64,000 bases of DNA from NCBI GenBank assembly GCA_032988165.1, contig JANTQF010000144.1:1-64000 (forward strand), given 5' to 3'. This DNA comes from Emmonsiellopsis sp. PD_33 (lineage: Eukaryota; Ascomycota; Eurotiomycetes; Onygenales; Ajellomycetaceae). The translations under genes were made by a program, and so were the position numbers. Numbering within the stretch: the first letter of the stretch is position 1; each line of letters opens with the position of its first letter. Below, piece after piece: positions 1-11,844 of this stretch. Below the pieces are notes generated by a model that was not told the DNA's origin, made no database searches, and saw only the letters and a list, made by a program, of their open reading frames with translations.

Positions 1-1135
1 GGATAACGCGGGGTGTAGTGGAGGTTGCATGGAGACCTAGGATCGCGAGGACAGTGGAGTTCTGTTAATAGAACAAACAAGCACACAACCAACCGGAGCA
101 AGGGTGATGGCTGGTAAGTGAACGTGGCGGCGTGGAGGTTTGGGTTTGTTTGTATTGGGGGGTTGGGGGGGGGGGGGGGGGGGGGGTGGATGTTGTTCTG
201 TAGTTAGTAGTTTGGTTTTTACATTCATTTTATATGCTTCTATTGTCTATTCTTTCCGGGCTGTTTTCAAGGACAGGTTCCGTCCCTTTTATCTCTCTTC
301 TTCTTCCTCTCTTTCACGAGCTGCTTATTGTAGCGCAATTTTCATGATGTTGATGGCTTTATAGATTGTCCATGGGAAATTTTCCCAGCTAGGAGATGAA
401 ATAGATTATTAAAATGGAATTTATTGCCCTTTTATGCCTGTCCACCTTTCTTTGTTTCCCTTTGGGGAGTTTGATCTCCGTCGACAACTAAATTAAACGC
501 GGGGTAAAAGAAGGTAAAAATCACTCGAGGTTTATCTACTACCGTTCCTACAAACCCTCAACCCAAATGGTGGCTGAATCAACCGAAAAAGAATAACTGC
601 GGGGTGGAGGGAGGGAAGAAAAGAACCAGGAAGGAATAAAAAAAAAAGACAGGGAAAGGAAAATTTATAATAAAGTAAAAGTACAGTACATTAAAAAAAG
701 AATTCGTGGTATGAAAATAATTCAAGAAGGGGGGCGCATTTAAGGAAATATTGTGATGAGACCAGACCAATCAATCCAGGGTTCGGGAGTATCCATATGC
801 TTCGTTCTCCTAAGAGGGCGTGATAAGAAGGATATTCCGCGAGCAGAGGGTGTTTATGACCAATCTATTCACCACTCAGAAACCAATATGCATGCGATAT
901 CCTAACTCCCACTCCAATAGAAAACAAGTTGTTCTTCTCCCCGCAACTGAATGGGTTCGAGGGGAAAGCCAGTGGACGCATTCCGCCCACGTGCACATAT
1001 CTCAAGACTGACCGACCGACAAGGCTGACCCCAGCACTCGCACGGCACACGGCAGCCTTGTAATCACCCTTACACCGAACATCCATACCGTGCAACATGC
1101 AGTCTAACCATTCCACGAAGAAAGGCCGTGGCGAA
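1..1135. other. Intergenic, no gene seen
   Basis: I find no convincing coding frame here. The stretch holds a 22-base poly-G run (165-186), pyrimidine-rich DNA around 285-320 and purine-rich DNA around 600-700. The part next to 1136 should be the 3' untranslated region of the minus-strand EAF3 gene. Short open frames are low-complexity and do not look like protein. Confidence 0.6.
165..186 (+). repeat. Poly-G homopolymer (22 G)
   Basis: There is an uninterrupted run of 22 G. It makes polyglycine or polyproline in the overlapping short frames, which is why those frames were not called as genes. Run length in such tracts is often unstable or misassembled. Confidence 0.9.
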
Positions 1136-2432
1136 TTAGAATAGGCGCGATGTAGCGGTTCCGGGAGCATCCGGGTTGGAAATCCCCTTAGCCTTGTCGA
1201 TATATTCGTTGCCGGGACTTTTGTACTTAGTGGAGAACATCTTTTCGGAGTTCTTGCTGAGCCACATGGAGAATTTAGAGAGTTCCTCGCGTAGGCGGTT
1301 GGTGGATTGTTGGGTGAGGTTGGTTTGAGCAAGAAGTTCGGGGAGGGAAGCTGGAGATCCGAAGATTAGCTGAATGATGACGCTACTAGGGTTAAAGTAT
1401 TGATAGGAAGGGCGTAAAGCATAGAGCGTTAGAGAATAGGGTATGGAGCGTCCTTACCGAATAATCGAGATAAGTGCTCTGCACCATATATGTCGCAGGG
1501 TCCTTTATCGACAAACCCTTCAGCACCCGATTCCCACTTGCGTCGTAGGATGTTATATTGCTCTCGTTCGAAACGATACAGTAATAGTCGCCCAAGAGAT
1601 TTGTCGAAATATTCTCTGATGCCCGCTAAAACTTCCTCAAGCACGTCGATTTCAGTCTGAGTCGCTCGTTTGACTTTTTCTTCTTCGAAATAGGTGTCGA
1701 GGATCTTGTTAACTGGGACTTTTGCGGGTAGCGGGACGACCTGCATATTCTTCGTGACATTTTCCCAGTCGTCCACGAGAAGTGCCTTGAGATTATCGGG
1801 CATCACTATTCTTACGGATGGGCGGGAATTAAAATGTTCCTCCTATTGCATAGCGTCAGTCATGGCTGGCCCAGTTGCCAATTCAACACCTAATGGGGCC
1901 CGAATCGAAAAAGGATAGGATAAGAGGCTATATAACAGCAGAAAGAGTGATTTTCGTACCTTTTCAATCTCTTGATCTCTCGATCGCTTCGTGCCTCTTG
2001 CAGCAACAGAAGACTGTCTTTCCTCGCTGTCCCGCATAGAGCTGAAATCCGAATCACCCCGCTTCTTCGCTGATGCCTTATTGGCACGCTGTCGAAAAGC
2101 AGCTTCAGCATCGCGACGGAGCGTTGCAGCAAGCTCCTTATTATCATCTGTTGCTTTACGTAGACGGTCTTGTAAAACCCAGTCATCCCATCTGCCGCGT
2201 AATCATTAGTCGAAAATTCTGAAAAAAATGGTAAAAGAGCACTTAAAGAGTAAAAGCAGGCAACATACGTATTCTTCCATCCCTTATAATGCACCCGGTA
2301 CTCATGGGGGCTCTTTCGGTCCTCTGGGTCGGTCAATCTGACCTCGAGTATCTTGGCTTCGTACAGAATCTCATGATGAAAGCAAAAAACTTTCTCATCC
2401 TTATGATATGTTGGGTGATGCGTAGGCGCCAT
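1136..2432 (-). CDS. EAF3: Chromatin modification-related protein EAF3 (MRG family)
   Basis: This is a subunit of the NuA4 histone acetyltransferase and Rpd3S deacetylase complexes that binds methylated H3K36 in the nucleus. Four exons (2432-2269, 2191-1960, 1842-1458, 1350-1136) join in frame to give about 331 residues, a normal length. The N-terminus is a chromo-barrel beginning FCFHHEILYEAKIL, with the aromatic run YKGWKNT continuing across intron 1 into WDDWV. A charged linker with KRSRDQEIEK follows. The C-terminal MRG domain runs from DNLKALLVDDWENV through DIYGAEHLSRLF into ASLPELLAQTN and TNRLREELSKF. Introns have clear GT/AG ends, and the last one uses the CCAG at 1351. It is divergent from NKP2, with about 970 bp between the starts. 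The domain order makes the call firm; the exact last intron is inferred from family alignment. Confidence 0.93.
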
Positions 2433-3402
2433 GTCGGCAGCAGAAATCTGAAGATCTTATGATCCTAGTCGCGGTTCTTGAAGCTTTAAAAAGCACTATC
2501 GCACTCAGCCCACGGCAGGTGAAAAAGTGCAGTAAAGAGGATGAAAAAAAGACGCAGGTTTGACGACCAGCAACAACGCGAAAACAAAGCAAAAAATGTC
2601 ACAAAATACAAGCAGCAAAAGCAATATCTCCGCAAAGACCAGAGCAGCCTCAACGGCACAGATAAATCAAGCAGAAGCAGCAAACAAGATGCCAGCAGCA
2701 GGCGCTGGAGAGGACAGAACAGGTAGTGAAGTTACACCAGAACAGAAGACCCAGAAAGGTCCTTCAAACATGCAAATCAGAAAAGACGGGTCTTGCAGTC
2801 ATCCACCAGGTCGAAGCAGAGTTGAAGACAGCCCGGGCACAGAGATGTTGGGAGGCGGCAATATCAGACGAGACATGGACGCCCCTTGGAGCTTTCTTTT
2901 CTGCGGCGGAATCACGCGACGGTACGGTACGGTATCGGCCATTACCACACGGTAATTTTTCGGTAAAACGCGTTTCGGGCGAAATTAGTCAGCCGTTATG
3001 TAAGCTGTTAAACTCAAAGTCAACATCACTCGCTCCAGGAGTCTTTGGAAGAACACAACAGCCTGGGAACAAGCATCAACATCAAACAGATATCAAACAC
3101 TCCAAACTTGTACCTGGTGCTTCCCCTCTCTATCATCCGGGCTGGGGTATTTTTCTTAATTTTTTTTTTCGCGGACCAGTCGCTCTCGTGTTTTGTTTTT
3201 CGTGACTTGGTCCTTGGCGCGTCGTGGGATATCCCCTGAACAAAGCCAGTACAGCACCAAACTTGTGGCTGGGCGAAAGATTCCCCATTATACGCCACTG
3301 ATTGAAACATACTGCTGGGTCTTTGTCCAAATAGGCAGCCCTATCTGTGTCATTTGGACCCACTGTTTAATTGCCATTTCGAACTACGTCAAGCAATACA
3401 TT
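2433..3402. promoter_or_regulatory. Divergent intergenic region EAF3/NKP2
   Basis: This 970-bp spacer lies between two divergently transcribed chromatin/kinetochore genes and must hold both promoters. An A-rich purine stretch covers about 2540-2700. Open frames on both strands here are low-complexity, and I see no domain in them. Confidence 0.45.
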
Positions 3403-3999
3403 ATGGCACCCTCCGAGGAGTCAATCTGGACAAACTTCCTACTTTCCCCCTCTCCACTACCAACAATTATCTCGTTGGAAAAGTTTACGGAACTCTTCCC
3501 CAAACGCCTCCAGAGCCACCCCCAGATCAGGGTTCTATACCGTGAATTACAACATATACGGTCTCAAGATATCGATCTAGTCAGAGAGAACATCGACAAA
3601 GAGATAAGGCGAGGAGAACGACAAAAAGAAGAACTCAGAATCGCCAAACATGCAACAGGAATAAGCGGAATGGACAAACACGACAAAATGGAAATGGACA
3701 TGGACGTTCTGCTCTTTGGGCAGCCACCTGATGCTTCTTCCGCCGAAAATATGCACACGCTGGACTCCCTTTTGCCAGAGATGGAAAATGCCTGCGCTTC
3801 AATAGAAAAGGAAATTGAAGCCACGGATGCAGAAGCAGCACGGATCATGGCGGAGCTTACTTCTGTTGTTGGGGAGCTGAGCGACCTGCGTTACGGGCGG
3901 TTCAACAAGCCTGCTGGTGTTGCAACCAACTTCGTGGGCGAGACAATCAAGGGCTTGAAAGAACTCGAATCTGCTTGTAGCCCTTCTAATACAGGCTGA
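3403..3999 (+). CDS. NKP2: Cnl2/NKP2 family kinetochore protein
   Basis: This is a 198-residue single-exon protein of the Cnl2/NKP2 family, a small subunit of the inner kinetochore (CCAN/Ctf19 complex). The family signature fills the N-terminus: FLLSPSPLPTIISLEKFTEL, then LFPKRLQSHPQIRVLYREL and a helix rich in Arg/Glu/Asp (DIDLVRENIDKEIRRGER). The rest is coiled-coil with an acidic methionine-rich insert around MEMDMDVL. The open frame extends upstream of 3403, but homology begins at MAPSEESIWTNFLL, so that start is chosen. It is divergent from EAF3. There is no catalytic role; the protein is structural. Confidence 0.85.
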   Translation: MAPSEESIWTNFLLSPSPLPTIISLEKFTELFPKRLQSHPQIRVLYRELQHIRSQDIDLVRENIDKEIRRGERQKEELRIAKHATGISGMDKHDKMEMDMDVLLFGQPPDASSAENMHTLDSLLPEMENACASIEKEIEATDAEAARIMAELTSVVGELSDLRYGRFNKPAGVATNFVGETIKGLKELESACSPSNTG

Positions 4000-5236
4000 T
4001 TGGGGCATTAGGGGATGGGCAGGTATTTGTTGGATCACTCCCTGATGCCGATAATCTCCGGGCGATGTGGAGGTAAGGAAAGCTGATTAGTCCTTTGGAA
4101 ACTTAGACTGACCGTTCCTAGATGAAAACTAGCTTCTACTCCATATATGAGACATACGGGTTGTGCTGCCATTAGATTGGATGTCCAACTAGGCATCATT
4201 AACGTGATGCTACCATCAAGAAGAAGATATGGGGGCGCATTTTTTCATCTCAGGGGAACACATCAACCAGGACGTAAGTTTATATACCTTTCAAACATAT
4301 CTACTTGGGGTAGAAATTAATACCTCCTGACAGTGCACTGAAGCAGCAGCCCCTCGGATCCAGGACATAGTTCCCTGTATCCAGCTCCATATAGATTCTG
4401 ACAATATCTGCTCAAAAGCACCTGCATTTTTCACATCGTTTGATGTCACCATCAGTACTGATTTAGATTTCAGTACGATTTGGTGGATCAACAACGCCTG
4501 TCGTATCTCAAACCACTGATTCTACGCCGCTACCATCCACGGTTTGGTGGTTCCAGCGACCCCACCAACACAATACCCCAGCCAGTCGCTTTGGGGTGAG
4601 ACCGAGGCAAGCTAAGATTTGGGGTTATCACAGAATTCATTACGAATCTGATACGAAAGGTCCAGATTGCAGAACGCTTGGCAAATACGACGATAGGTAT
4701 ATTTTGTCGCAAACAAAATTTATTTATCAATAAGACCGACAGGACAATACTACGAGGCGAACATAACTCTCCGAACTCCACGCTGAAACAAAGAACATCG
4801 AAACCCGTCGAAAGTACGTAGGGATGGTGAATGGGGACGAGGCGGGTGAGGATGCCGATTTCACCCTCCCTGGTGCTCCTACCGCTTTGAACAACTTTCG
4901 AGGAGTCGATAATGATGATAACGTTAGCACTGCTGCTGTCGATGGCGATGGATCTCACGCGTTGAAAAGAAAATGACAAAGTCATCGACCCTAACTCATA
5001 AACCGGAAAAAAGCCCTATGCGGCGCGTCAAGGCGGTTGGAGATGTAGCCCATGCTAGTGAGGCGTCCGCCTTGGTATATACGGCCAATCGAGAATGCGG
5101 AATTGACGTGACTATGTGAGAAGTTCGTTATTCTGGTCGAAAATGATATTTGTCGTCCGGAGGCTCTCCCTGCCTGAATTCTCGCCCCCAACGAACATCC
5201 TCTCGTTCCTTTCCTCGATGCAATGTCAGGACCATT
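4000..5236. other. Intergenic, nothing recognised
   Basis: This spacer lies between the convergent 3' ends of NKP2 and the unknown gene at 5237. An open frame on the minus strand at 4530-4985 has no recognisable domain and is AT-rich in composition, so I do not call it. No RNA gene is visible. Confidence 0.5.
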
Positions 5237-5854
5237 TTACATGCCCAACTCGACCAACAGGGATTCGTTAAGAAGCTGCAGCATCTCGCTCTCGAGATAC
5301 TCGTCGTGAACCCCCCCTGCCGCCAGCACTGGTCGGCCAACTTCGTCGAGCTGGCATTGCTTTAGCGGCGCGCGCTGTTTCCAGTTCACGGTCTCGTTGC
5401 CAGGGTCGCGTGGCAATGGAGGAAATCGACTGTAACCGGATTTATTCCGGTCGTCACCTTCGTGCTTGAGCTCCTCGTAACTAGGCCAAGGGGCTCGTCT
5501 CCGACCAGTGGGATACCTTATAAGAGGCACCCAAATGGACTCATCAGCGAGAACCAAGGCCAGGCCATCCCATAGCTCTTTTCCTCCTAGCACCTGACCC
5601 ACCGGGACCACCACCTCCCTCTTTCGCTTCTTGCTCCCTCCATCGTTGCTTGTCCGCCTTGTGGTGATTTGGCTGGCAAGGCGACCGTGATCCTCTTCTG
5701 TCCTTTTGATCCTATGCTCAATCCAGTCCTCGAAGGTTTTCGGCGTGAAGGGGGATTTTGGAGAGACATGCAGCATGGCGTCTCGGATCTTCACCCAGGC
5801 CTCAAACTCCCTTGCCTCGTCTGACAGCCAAGTCTGAGAGGTTGTATGGCTCAT
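5237..5854 (-). CDS. Conserved fungal protein of unknown function
   Basis: This single-exon frame gives 205 residues from the methionine of MSHTTSQTWLSDEA. The frame is open further upstream to 5929, but the extra residues look like leader sequence. The protein has a helical N-terminal segment (EAREFEAWVKIRDAML), a basic KKRKRE cluster that could be a nuclear signal, and a C-terminal part rich in Pro and aromatic residues (WPSYEELKHEGDDRN, FPPLPRDPGNETVNWKQR). No known catalytic motif is present. Codon use and composition resemble the neighbouring genes, so I believe it is expressed, but I cannot assign a role. Confidence 0.55.
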   Translation of the reverse strand: MSHTTSQTWLSDEAREFEAWVKIRDAMLHVSPKSPFTPKTFEDWIEHRIKRTEEDHGRLASQITTRRTSNDGGSKKRKREVVVPVGQVLGGKELWDGLALVLADESIWVPLIRYPTGRRRAPWPSYEELKHEGDDRNKSGYSRFPPLPRDPGNETVNWKQRAPLKQCQLDEVGRPVLAAGGVHDEYLESEMLQLLNESLLVELGM

Positions 5855-7417
5855 GGCTGTCGTTGTTCTCCGTCCGGCGGAAGTTATTTTGCGGTAGAGG
5901 CGGTGTTCTGGCTGTGGAGGGTAATACACTGACTGCGCCCAGATGTCACTGGGCTAGTGGGAACTGTACGTGCGAATCGAATTAGCCTCTTGCAAACGCG
6001 CTGAATGAGGGTAGCATGGCTGTGGTTACCTTGAAGCTTGACTGTTCCCGAGCACACAAGAGCCGTGGCTCAAGGGATGGAAGTTCTGAGGGGAGGATAT
6101 GTTTGGTGGTTTTATAGACAGTCTCTCTGCAGTTGTTGTGCAGATATTTTATAAGGATGTTGTCTCTTCTTGATTGCTTTGTTGCTGGGCTCTTTCACAC
6201 CACTTGCGGGCCTGACAGAAGATTGATTCAATGAGCTGTCAGTTTGGTTGTCACTTTTGAATGAGGCTTGTTGCTGATGCAAGGCTGGATCTTCTCCATG
6301 AATGAAAGGATTTTGACAATGGTTTTGTTCCATTCAGCACATCCTGGAAGAAAGGGGTTCTTTCGGCGTCATCAAAGGAATATGCTGGATCCTGAGGGAT
6401 CCTGCTGGTTATACTCACTAGTGTCGAGATTGATCGAAGACTCTCTTGAATGTGTGCTGCTACTCTGCAAGGGATCCCGCTGCCGCTAATGTTGGGATGG
6501 AGATATCAAGCAGAGCCCAAGGCGCGTTTAGGGAGAAGGATGTGGACGAATCTAGGTGGGGATAGATCTCGACACAGAGAAAGGGAGAGAATAGGCGACT
6601 GCTGTAGAAGAAATCATCCCAGGTGAATGTGAAGAAAGGGGAAACATTCACTATGTTGGATGCCAACACAATGCCATAGCAACAAATATCAATCCAGCCC
6701 TTCACAGAACCAGGCTAGGTACCATGGTGTTATTTGATGTTCTATTCATTTCTAAGGCCACGGGCTTTAACTTATCAAGACAAATGAGAAAGGGATTTTC
6801 CTAGCCTTGACTTCCATCCTCCCCTAAACCTTTCTTTTCAACGAAGCAGATTCATCTACTTTCAAGGTCTAGGGCTTCCTTCCTGTCACTCTAGCATACT
6901 ATTTCCTCCAAATCTATCCAAGCCCTCCTTTCTGCTTCCGAACGACATTTTAATCTACCTACGCGATGGGTTTATCCCCTTCCCCATACCCAGCGATACT
7001 ATGGCTGGTCCTTTCAGGGGTAATTGTCCAATAGGCGGCCTTGGTTTGTAACTACGCTTCATTGAGTCCCCAGTAGGTAGCCGTCGGTGTACATTCGCAT
7101 ATACCATATAAACTCGCAGCGGAGATTGCTGCAAAACAATATCAAATATTATCTACGGAGTATATAAGCTGGAGATGGTTGTTGATGCCCTGTCCTCGGC
7201 TGAGTTTCCTATTTCGTACGCTAGCTACCTAGGTCGATGTCATCATGACATCGCTAAACTAGAAAAAAACCGACGACCATTATCAACAAAACTACAGGAC
7301 AGCTCAAATTCTACGAGCGCATCCACAGTGGGGGAAATAATAAACTTATCCGCGGCCTATTAGTTCCCATCTCCACCAAAATACACATACCAACTTACCG
7401 ATCCCACCACCACCACA
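5855..7417. other. Intergenic, nothing recognised
   Basis: This is a 1.56-kb spacer between the unknown gene and CTF8, which point away from each other. Short open frames (for example 7175-7363) have no domain and poor coding character. It presumably contains both promoters. No RNA gene or repeat was seen. Confidence 0.5.
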
Positions 7418-7978
7418 ATGCCCACAGTCCCCCTCCACCCCCCACGCCGCAACGACAACCCCATACACAACCCGCTCCCCCAACTCCTCCAAACCCCCTC
7501 AGGCCTCGCGATACTCGAGCTCCAAGGCACTATCAACCTCCCCGACGCGTCCCCCGCGTCAATAGACGCAGACACGGAATCCGGTGGCCACGCGCACTCT
7601 CCAACACAGTACCAAACACCCATTGGCCGGCTGATATTCCCCGACTACGATGCGCAGAAAGATCCCGCCGACACTTCGTGGATGAAACGGGTATATTTGT
7701 ATGTGGGGAGGCATCAGAGGCTTACCGGGGAGGTTAAACAGCTTCCTAGGCCGTTGGCGGCGATACAGAGGGTGGATCAGGGGGAGGACGAGGAGGGAGC
7801 GGGGGAGGGGGGTGGTTTGACGAGTGAAGGGAGGGAGAGGAGATTAACTGAGCATAGGGGTGAGGAAGAGGAAGAAGAGGATGAGCTGGAGATTGTTGAG
7901 GTTATCAGACATAAGATTATTTTCTCGTCGAGACCCGAGCCAGTTACGGATATGAGCGCGGATGTTCCGGTGGAATGA
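7418..7978 (+). CDS. CTF8: Chromosome transmission fidelity protein 8 (Ctf8)
   Basis: This is the small subunit of the alternative clamp loader Ctf18-RFC, which acts in sister-chromatid cohesion and replication-fork function in the nucleus. The 186-residue single exon carries the Ctf8 family signatures: LAILELQGTINLPDA near residue 30, then TPIGRLIFPDY and KRVYLYVGRHQRLTGEVKQL, and the late block LEIVEVIRHKIIFSSRPEPV. Between the last two lies an acidic Glu-rich insert (residues about 122-155) typical of fungal members. The start is the first ATG, at 7418. The gene is isolated, with long flanking spacers. Confidence 0.88.
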   Translation: MPTVPLHPPRRNDNPIHNPLPQLLQTPSGLAILELQGTINLPDASPASIDADTESGGHAHSPTQYQTPIGRLIFPDYDAQKDPADTSWMKRVYLYVGRHQRLTGEVKQLPRPLAAIQRVDQGEDEEGAGEGGGLTSEGRERRLTEHRGEEEEEEDELEIVEVIRHKIIFSSRPEPVTDMSADVPVE

Positions 7979-9223
7979 TATGGGATGGGATGACATATGA
8001 TGCGCGACGATACATGGGATGTTCTATGATATGAATTTGGGCGCGACAATTGCGATTGAATCTGGGGAAATCGAAGATTGTATGACCTATGCATATGCAT
8101 GCCACGTTTTTTCCTTCTCTTCACTTGTATATATGTACGTATATTTAATTTTCTTCTGTTGTTAACTTCCCCAATACTATTGACAATTAGGTCCATTATC
8201 ATCCCCTTCCCTACATGTTTTTTGAATGAAGCAATTTGCAATGCCAATATCTAATTCTCACCGCTCTTTTTGCGCCTCACCTCAGGTCCAAGAACGCGTG
8301 GTTGAGAAAGGACAACTGCAGACAAGAAGATACATCAAAAGAAATGACCCCATTGCTTTCGCTGAAAACCCCATTTCTTCTGCATAAGCAGTGGTTGAAA
8401 ATCAAACATATTCCCATCCGCGCCCTCTGTTTCCCATCGTCAATTGGGTTCCGACATGCGAACCAAACTTTGTCGCGACGTCATATATTGGACCCATATC
8501 GCCGAGGTTTGTCTATACCACGCCAGATTAAGCATACCGGACCCCGCAGAACCTATTTGATCTCAAGAATCTACAAAGAAAGATCTCAAAGGGCAAAGAT
8601 TGGAAACAGAACTGACCACTTTTTTGGTCTCTACCTGTTTGCCACTTTTTCTTGGCCCTATTGTCAGTACCTTACCTGAGCATCGATGCGCCCTGCTGCT
8701 GCGCCTGGATAGTATCTATCTATATCCCGCTATATGCATTGTTTGATTTGCCTTTCTTCTGGATCTGCAATCGTGGGATGTTCGCGTCTCTCGAAAGTTC
8801 CTCGGCCTTGAGAGCAGTGTCGGTCATATTCCTTCATTTGGCCTGTTGTTCTCATTGTGGCTGACTGAAGCCAACCAAGTTTGCCTTTCTTCTGGATCTG
8901 CACTTCGCCGCAAGGTATCAAAGGGGTCTGAAAGATCCTCGGCTCTGAGAGCAGCGTTGGCCATATTCTTCACTTGGTCTGTGTTGTTCTCATTGTGGCT
9001 GACTGGGTCCAGCCTCCTATAAATTCACCAACGCCCTTCCATCTGATTTTGATATCTTGTTCCAACAGCCTCTCAACAAGTCATTCACCGCCAATTCAAC
9101 CCCTGAACTACTCCGTCTTGCCCACTTCCTCTCCCATTTTCATTCATCCTGCCAGCTTGCCAACTGAGCAATTACACACATATCCAGCCAAAAACATCCT
9201 GAAGGATCTCCCTCTCGTCCACA
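7979..9223. other. Intergenic region upstream of HPPD
   Basis: This is a 1.2-kb spacer between CTF8 and the HPPD gene, both on the plus strand. It contains an imperfect tandem duplication (8747-9005) described separately. The 9060-9220 stretch is pyrimidine-rich (CT), like many fungal promoters and 5' leaders. No other gene is seen. Confidence 0.5.
8747..9005 (+). repeat. Imperfect tandem duplication, unit about 130 bp
   Basis: Copy 1 runs 8747-8867 and copy 2 runs 8880-9005. Both begin TTTGCCTTTCTTCTGGATCT, both pass through a CCTCGGC..TGAGAGCAG segment and a CATATTC..TTCA segment, and both end TTCTCATTGTGGCTGACTG. The middle parts are diverged with small indels, so the duplication is not recent. 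It lies 220-480 bp upstream of the HPPD start. Confidence 0.85.
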
Positions 9224-10745
9224 ATGGCGCCGATGAGCCTTTCCCCCGTGGAATTGAACGATAGCGGGTCCGAGAACGACATCTTCCCCGCCATGCTTGG
9301 CCCAGAGTACTATGGCTTCGACCACATCACCTGGTACGTTGGCAATGCGAAGCAAGCAGCTACCTACTACACGACCCGCCTGGGCTTCAGCCACATTGCC
9401 TACCGTGGGCCTGAGACCGGATCCCGCGCGGTGGCCTCATATGTCATCTCGAATGGGGGCGCCACATTCGTCCTAACCTCTCCCGTCTGCAGCCAAAACA
9501 CCGAGAACGGCAGAACAGACCATAATCTGACCCCCGAGGATAAGAAGCTGCTCGATGAAATCTACGCTCACCTGGAGAAACATGGCGATGGTGTCAAGGA
9601 CATTGCATTCCGTGTGAACGGCCATGTGAGGACCATGTGGGAGAAAGCTGTCACGAACGGGGCAGCTTCTGTTGTGGAACCTACTGTTATTAAGGCAGTG
9701 GCCCCTGCCAAGGGGCAGATTGAGATTGCGACTATTCAGTCATATGGTGATACAACACATACATTAGTTAACAGGGATGCATTTGAGGATGGTGCTATTA
9801 GGTGCTTCATGCCAGGATATGTGTGTGTGGAGAGTGATGATCCAATCAATGAGTTCCTACCTGCTGTTGAATTTGAGGAGATTGATCATTGTGTGGGCAA
9901 CCAGCCCTGGAATGGGGTAGACAAGGCTGTGAAGTTGTATGTGATATCCCCCCCCCCTTCACCTTTCTTATTGCCTCTCTTGTTCTCTTCGAAGATGAGA
10001 CAAACCATCCCTTTCTTTTCCCCACAGCAAAGCATAAACATGTTAAACAAGTAACTAACACCTCAATCTCAAACCACCAGCTATGAAGACTGCCTCGACT
10101 TCCACCGCTACTGGAGCGTAGACGATAAATCCATGTGTTCCGAATTCTCCGCGATGCGCTCCATCGTCATCGCTTCGCCCAACGAAGCGATCAAAATGCC
10201 ACTGAACGAACCCGCCATCGGCAAAAAGAAATCCCAAATCGAAGAGTAAGCCATCCCCCACCCCCCCTTCCTCACCTAAATATCATCCCATCGACGCCCC
10301 CTATACCATGTACACTAACACCCCCTCCAGATTCGTCGACTACTACAACGGCTCCGGCGTCCAACACATCGCCTTCCGCACCACCGACATAATCACCACC
10401 GTAACCAACCTGCGCAAACGAGGAGTAGAATTCCTCTCCGTCCCCGCCTCATACTACGATACCATGCGCGAGCGACTCTTCTCCCCCCCATCATCATCAT
10501 CATCATCACCCACTACTGTTCCCGTAATTAATGAGAGCATAGAGAGCCTGCAGAAGCTCAACATCCTCATCGACTTCGACGAGAATGGGTACCTGTTGCA
10601 GATCTTCACGAAGCATGTGCTGGATCGACCGACGGTGTTTTTGGAGATTATCCAGCGGAATAATTTCGATGGGTTTGGGGCGGGGAATTTTAAGAGTTTG
10701 TTTGAGGCGTTTGAGAGGGAGCAGGCGGTTAGGGGGAATTTGTAG
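9224..10745 (+). CDS. 4-hydroxyphenylpyruvate dioxygenase
   Basis: This is the non-haem Fe(II) enzyme that converts 4-hydroxyphenylpyruvate to homogentisate in tyrosine catabolism, the step feeding homogentisate breakdown and pyomelanin. Three exons (9224-9936, 10081-10245, 10331-10745) give 430 residues. The N-terminal vicinal-oxygen-chelate domain starts at YYGFDHITWYVGNAKQAATY. The catalytic C-terminal domain shows the three expected metal ligands: His in EEIDHCVGNQP, His in GVQHIAFRT, and Glu in FLEIIQRNN. The protein ends with the conserved FGAGNFKSLFEAFEREQAV. A serine run from a TCA microsatellite lies between the second His and the Glu. Introns of 144 and 85 bp have GT/AG ends and preserve frame. 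The next gene, GYP5, is convergent. I leave the symbol empty because fungal names vary. Confidence 0.95.
10489..10509 (+). repeat. TCA trinucleotide microsatellite inside HPPD exon 3
   Basis: Six or more tandem TCA units encode a Ser run just after RERLFSPP. This part of the enzyme family is normally a charged surface segment, so the run looks like an inserted low-complexity loop. Confidence 0.8.
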
Positions 10746-11844
10746 GTTTGGTTTTTTGTTTGGGGTGGATTAAGGGGGTTGGCTGGGTATTGGGGGTTGA
10801 TGTGGGAGAAAGATTTGGGGGGTTTTTTTCTGGGTTTTCTTTTGTTCTTTTGCTTGTTTTGGGTTTCCCGTGAAAAATATTTGGAGAATTAGAGACTAGA
10901 GCGGTAGATGGCAGGTCATTAGATTTAATTGTCTTGGTAGATAACCAGGGAAGGTTGGAAGTAAACTAATTAGAGTAGACAAGACAAGTCTTGGTTTTAT
11001 TATCTATCCCTCTCACTTCATAATATTCATCTCTTCTTTTGCCTTGTTTTTTGTGTCTATCAAGTGTTGGAAATAGGGAGGCACTGGGCAAGTACTATGT
11101 AGTGGTGAGTATAGATGAAAATCCAACTTTGGCATATAACTCGCTGGATAAGGATAGATAAGAATTCGCGTGCAGAATGCACACATACACATCATACACA
11201 GAACAAGGCAGTAGGTGGAATTTATAAATACCTAGACAGATAGGCATGTATTTACATGCGAGATAGATAGGGATTCATATGTGCTCCTTGCCAGTGAGTG
11301 ATATACCATGCAACAAGTTTAAACAAGAGTAAGTAATACACCAACTAATTACAAACTGAAAACAAAAAAAAAAGGTAAGAAGAGGTACAAAATGCAGGTA
11401 AAAATGTAGGTAAAAGCATTATCTAAACAGAGCTACTCCAAACAGACAGGATAAAAGCAATGGGGAAACTCAAAATCTGGATATTAATATACCATCTTCT
11501 TTCTCCATTGCCCCCCCCCCTTAAACACCATGTACGCGGTAATAAGAGAGCAACATAATGAATTTATCGAACGGATAGTATAGCATGGGTATTTGTATTG
11601 ACATTGACAATGATTTATGAGTACAGACAGCAAGGAGACGGGGGTTGCACAACGGAAAGGGAAAAGAGACAAAAGCGTAAGTTATATGAATGGCTGGATC
11701 AATCAATGCAGGCATGCGTCGGAATGAACATTAAACATTTGCATAGTGGTAGCATAGGCAATATGTAAGTTTCCTCTTTAAACAAAAAGAAGGCGCGGAA
11801 GAAACAAAAAAAAAAGAGGGAAGAAATGCTTGATTATTTATGTA
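10746..11844. other. Convergent 3' spacer HPPD/GYP5
   Basis: This 1.1-kb region lies between the stop codons of two convergent genes and is T-rich after HPPD and A-rich before GYP5. I see no coding frame or RNA gene. It should hold both 3' untranslated regions. Confidence 0.5.

Noticed and set aside
4530..4985. 151-codon minus-strand open frame
   Set aside because: No domain, and it sits in a convergent 3' spacer; probably chance.
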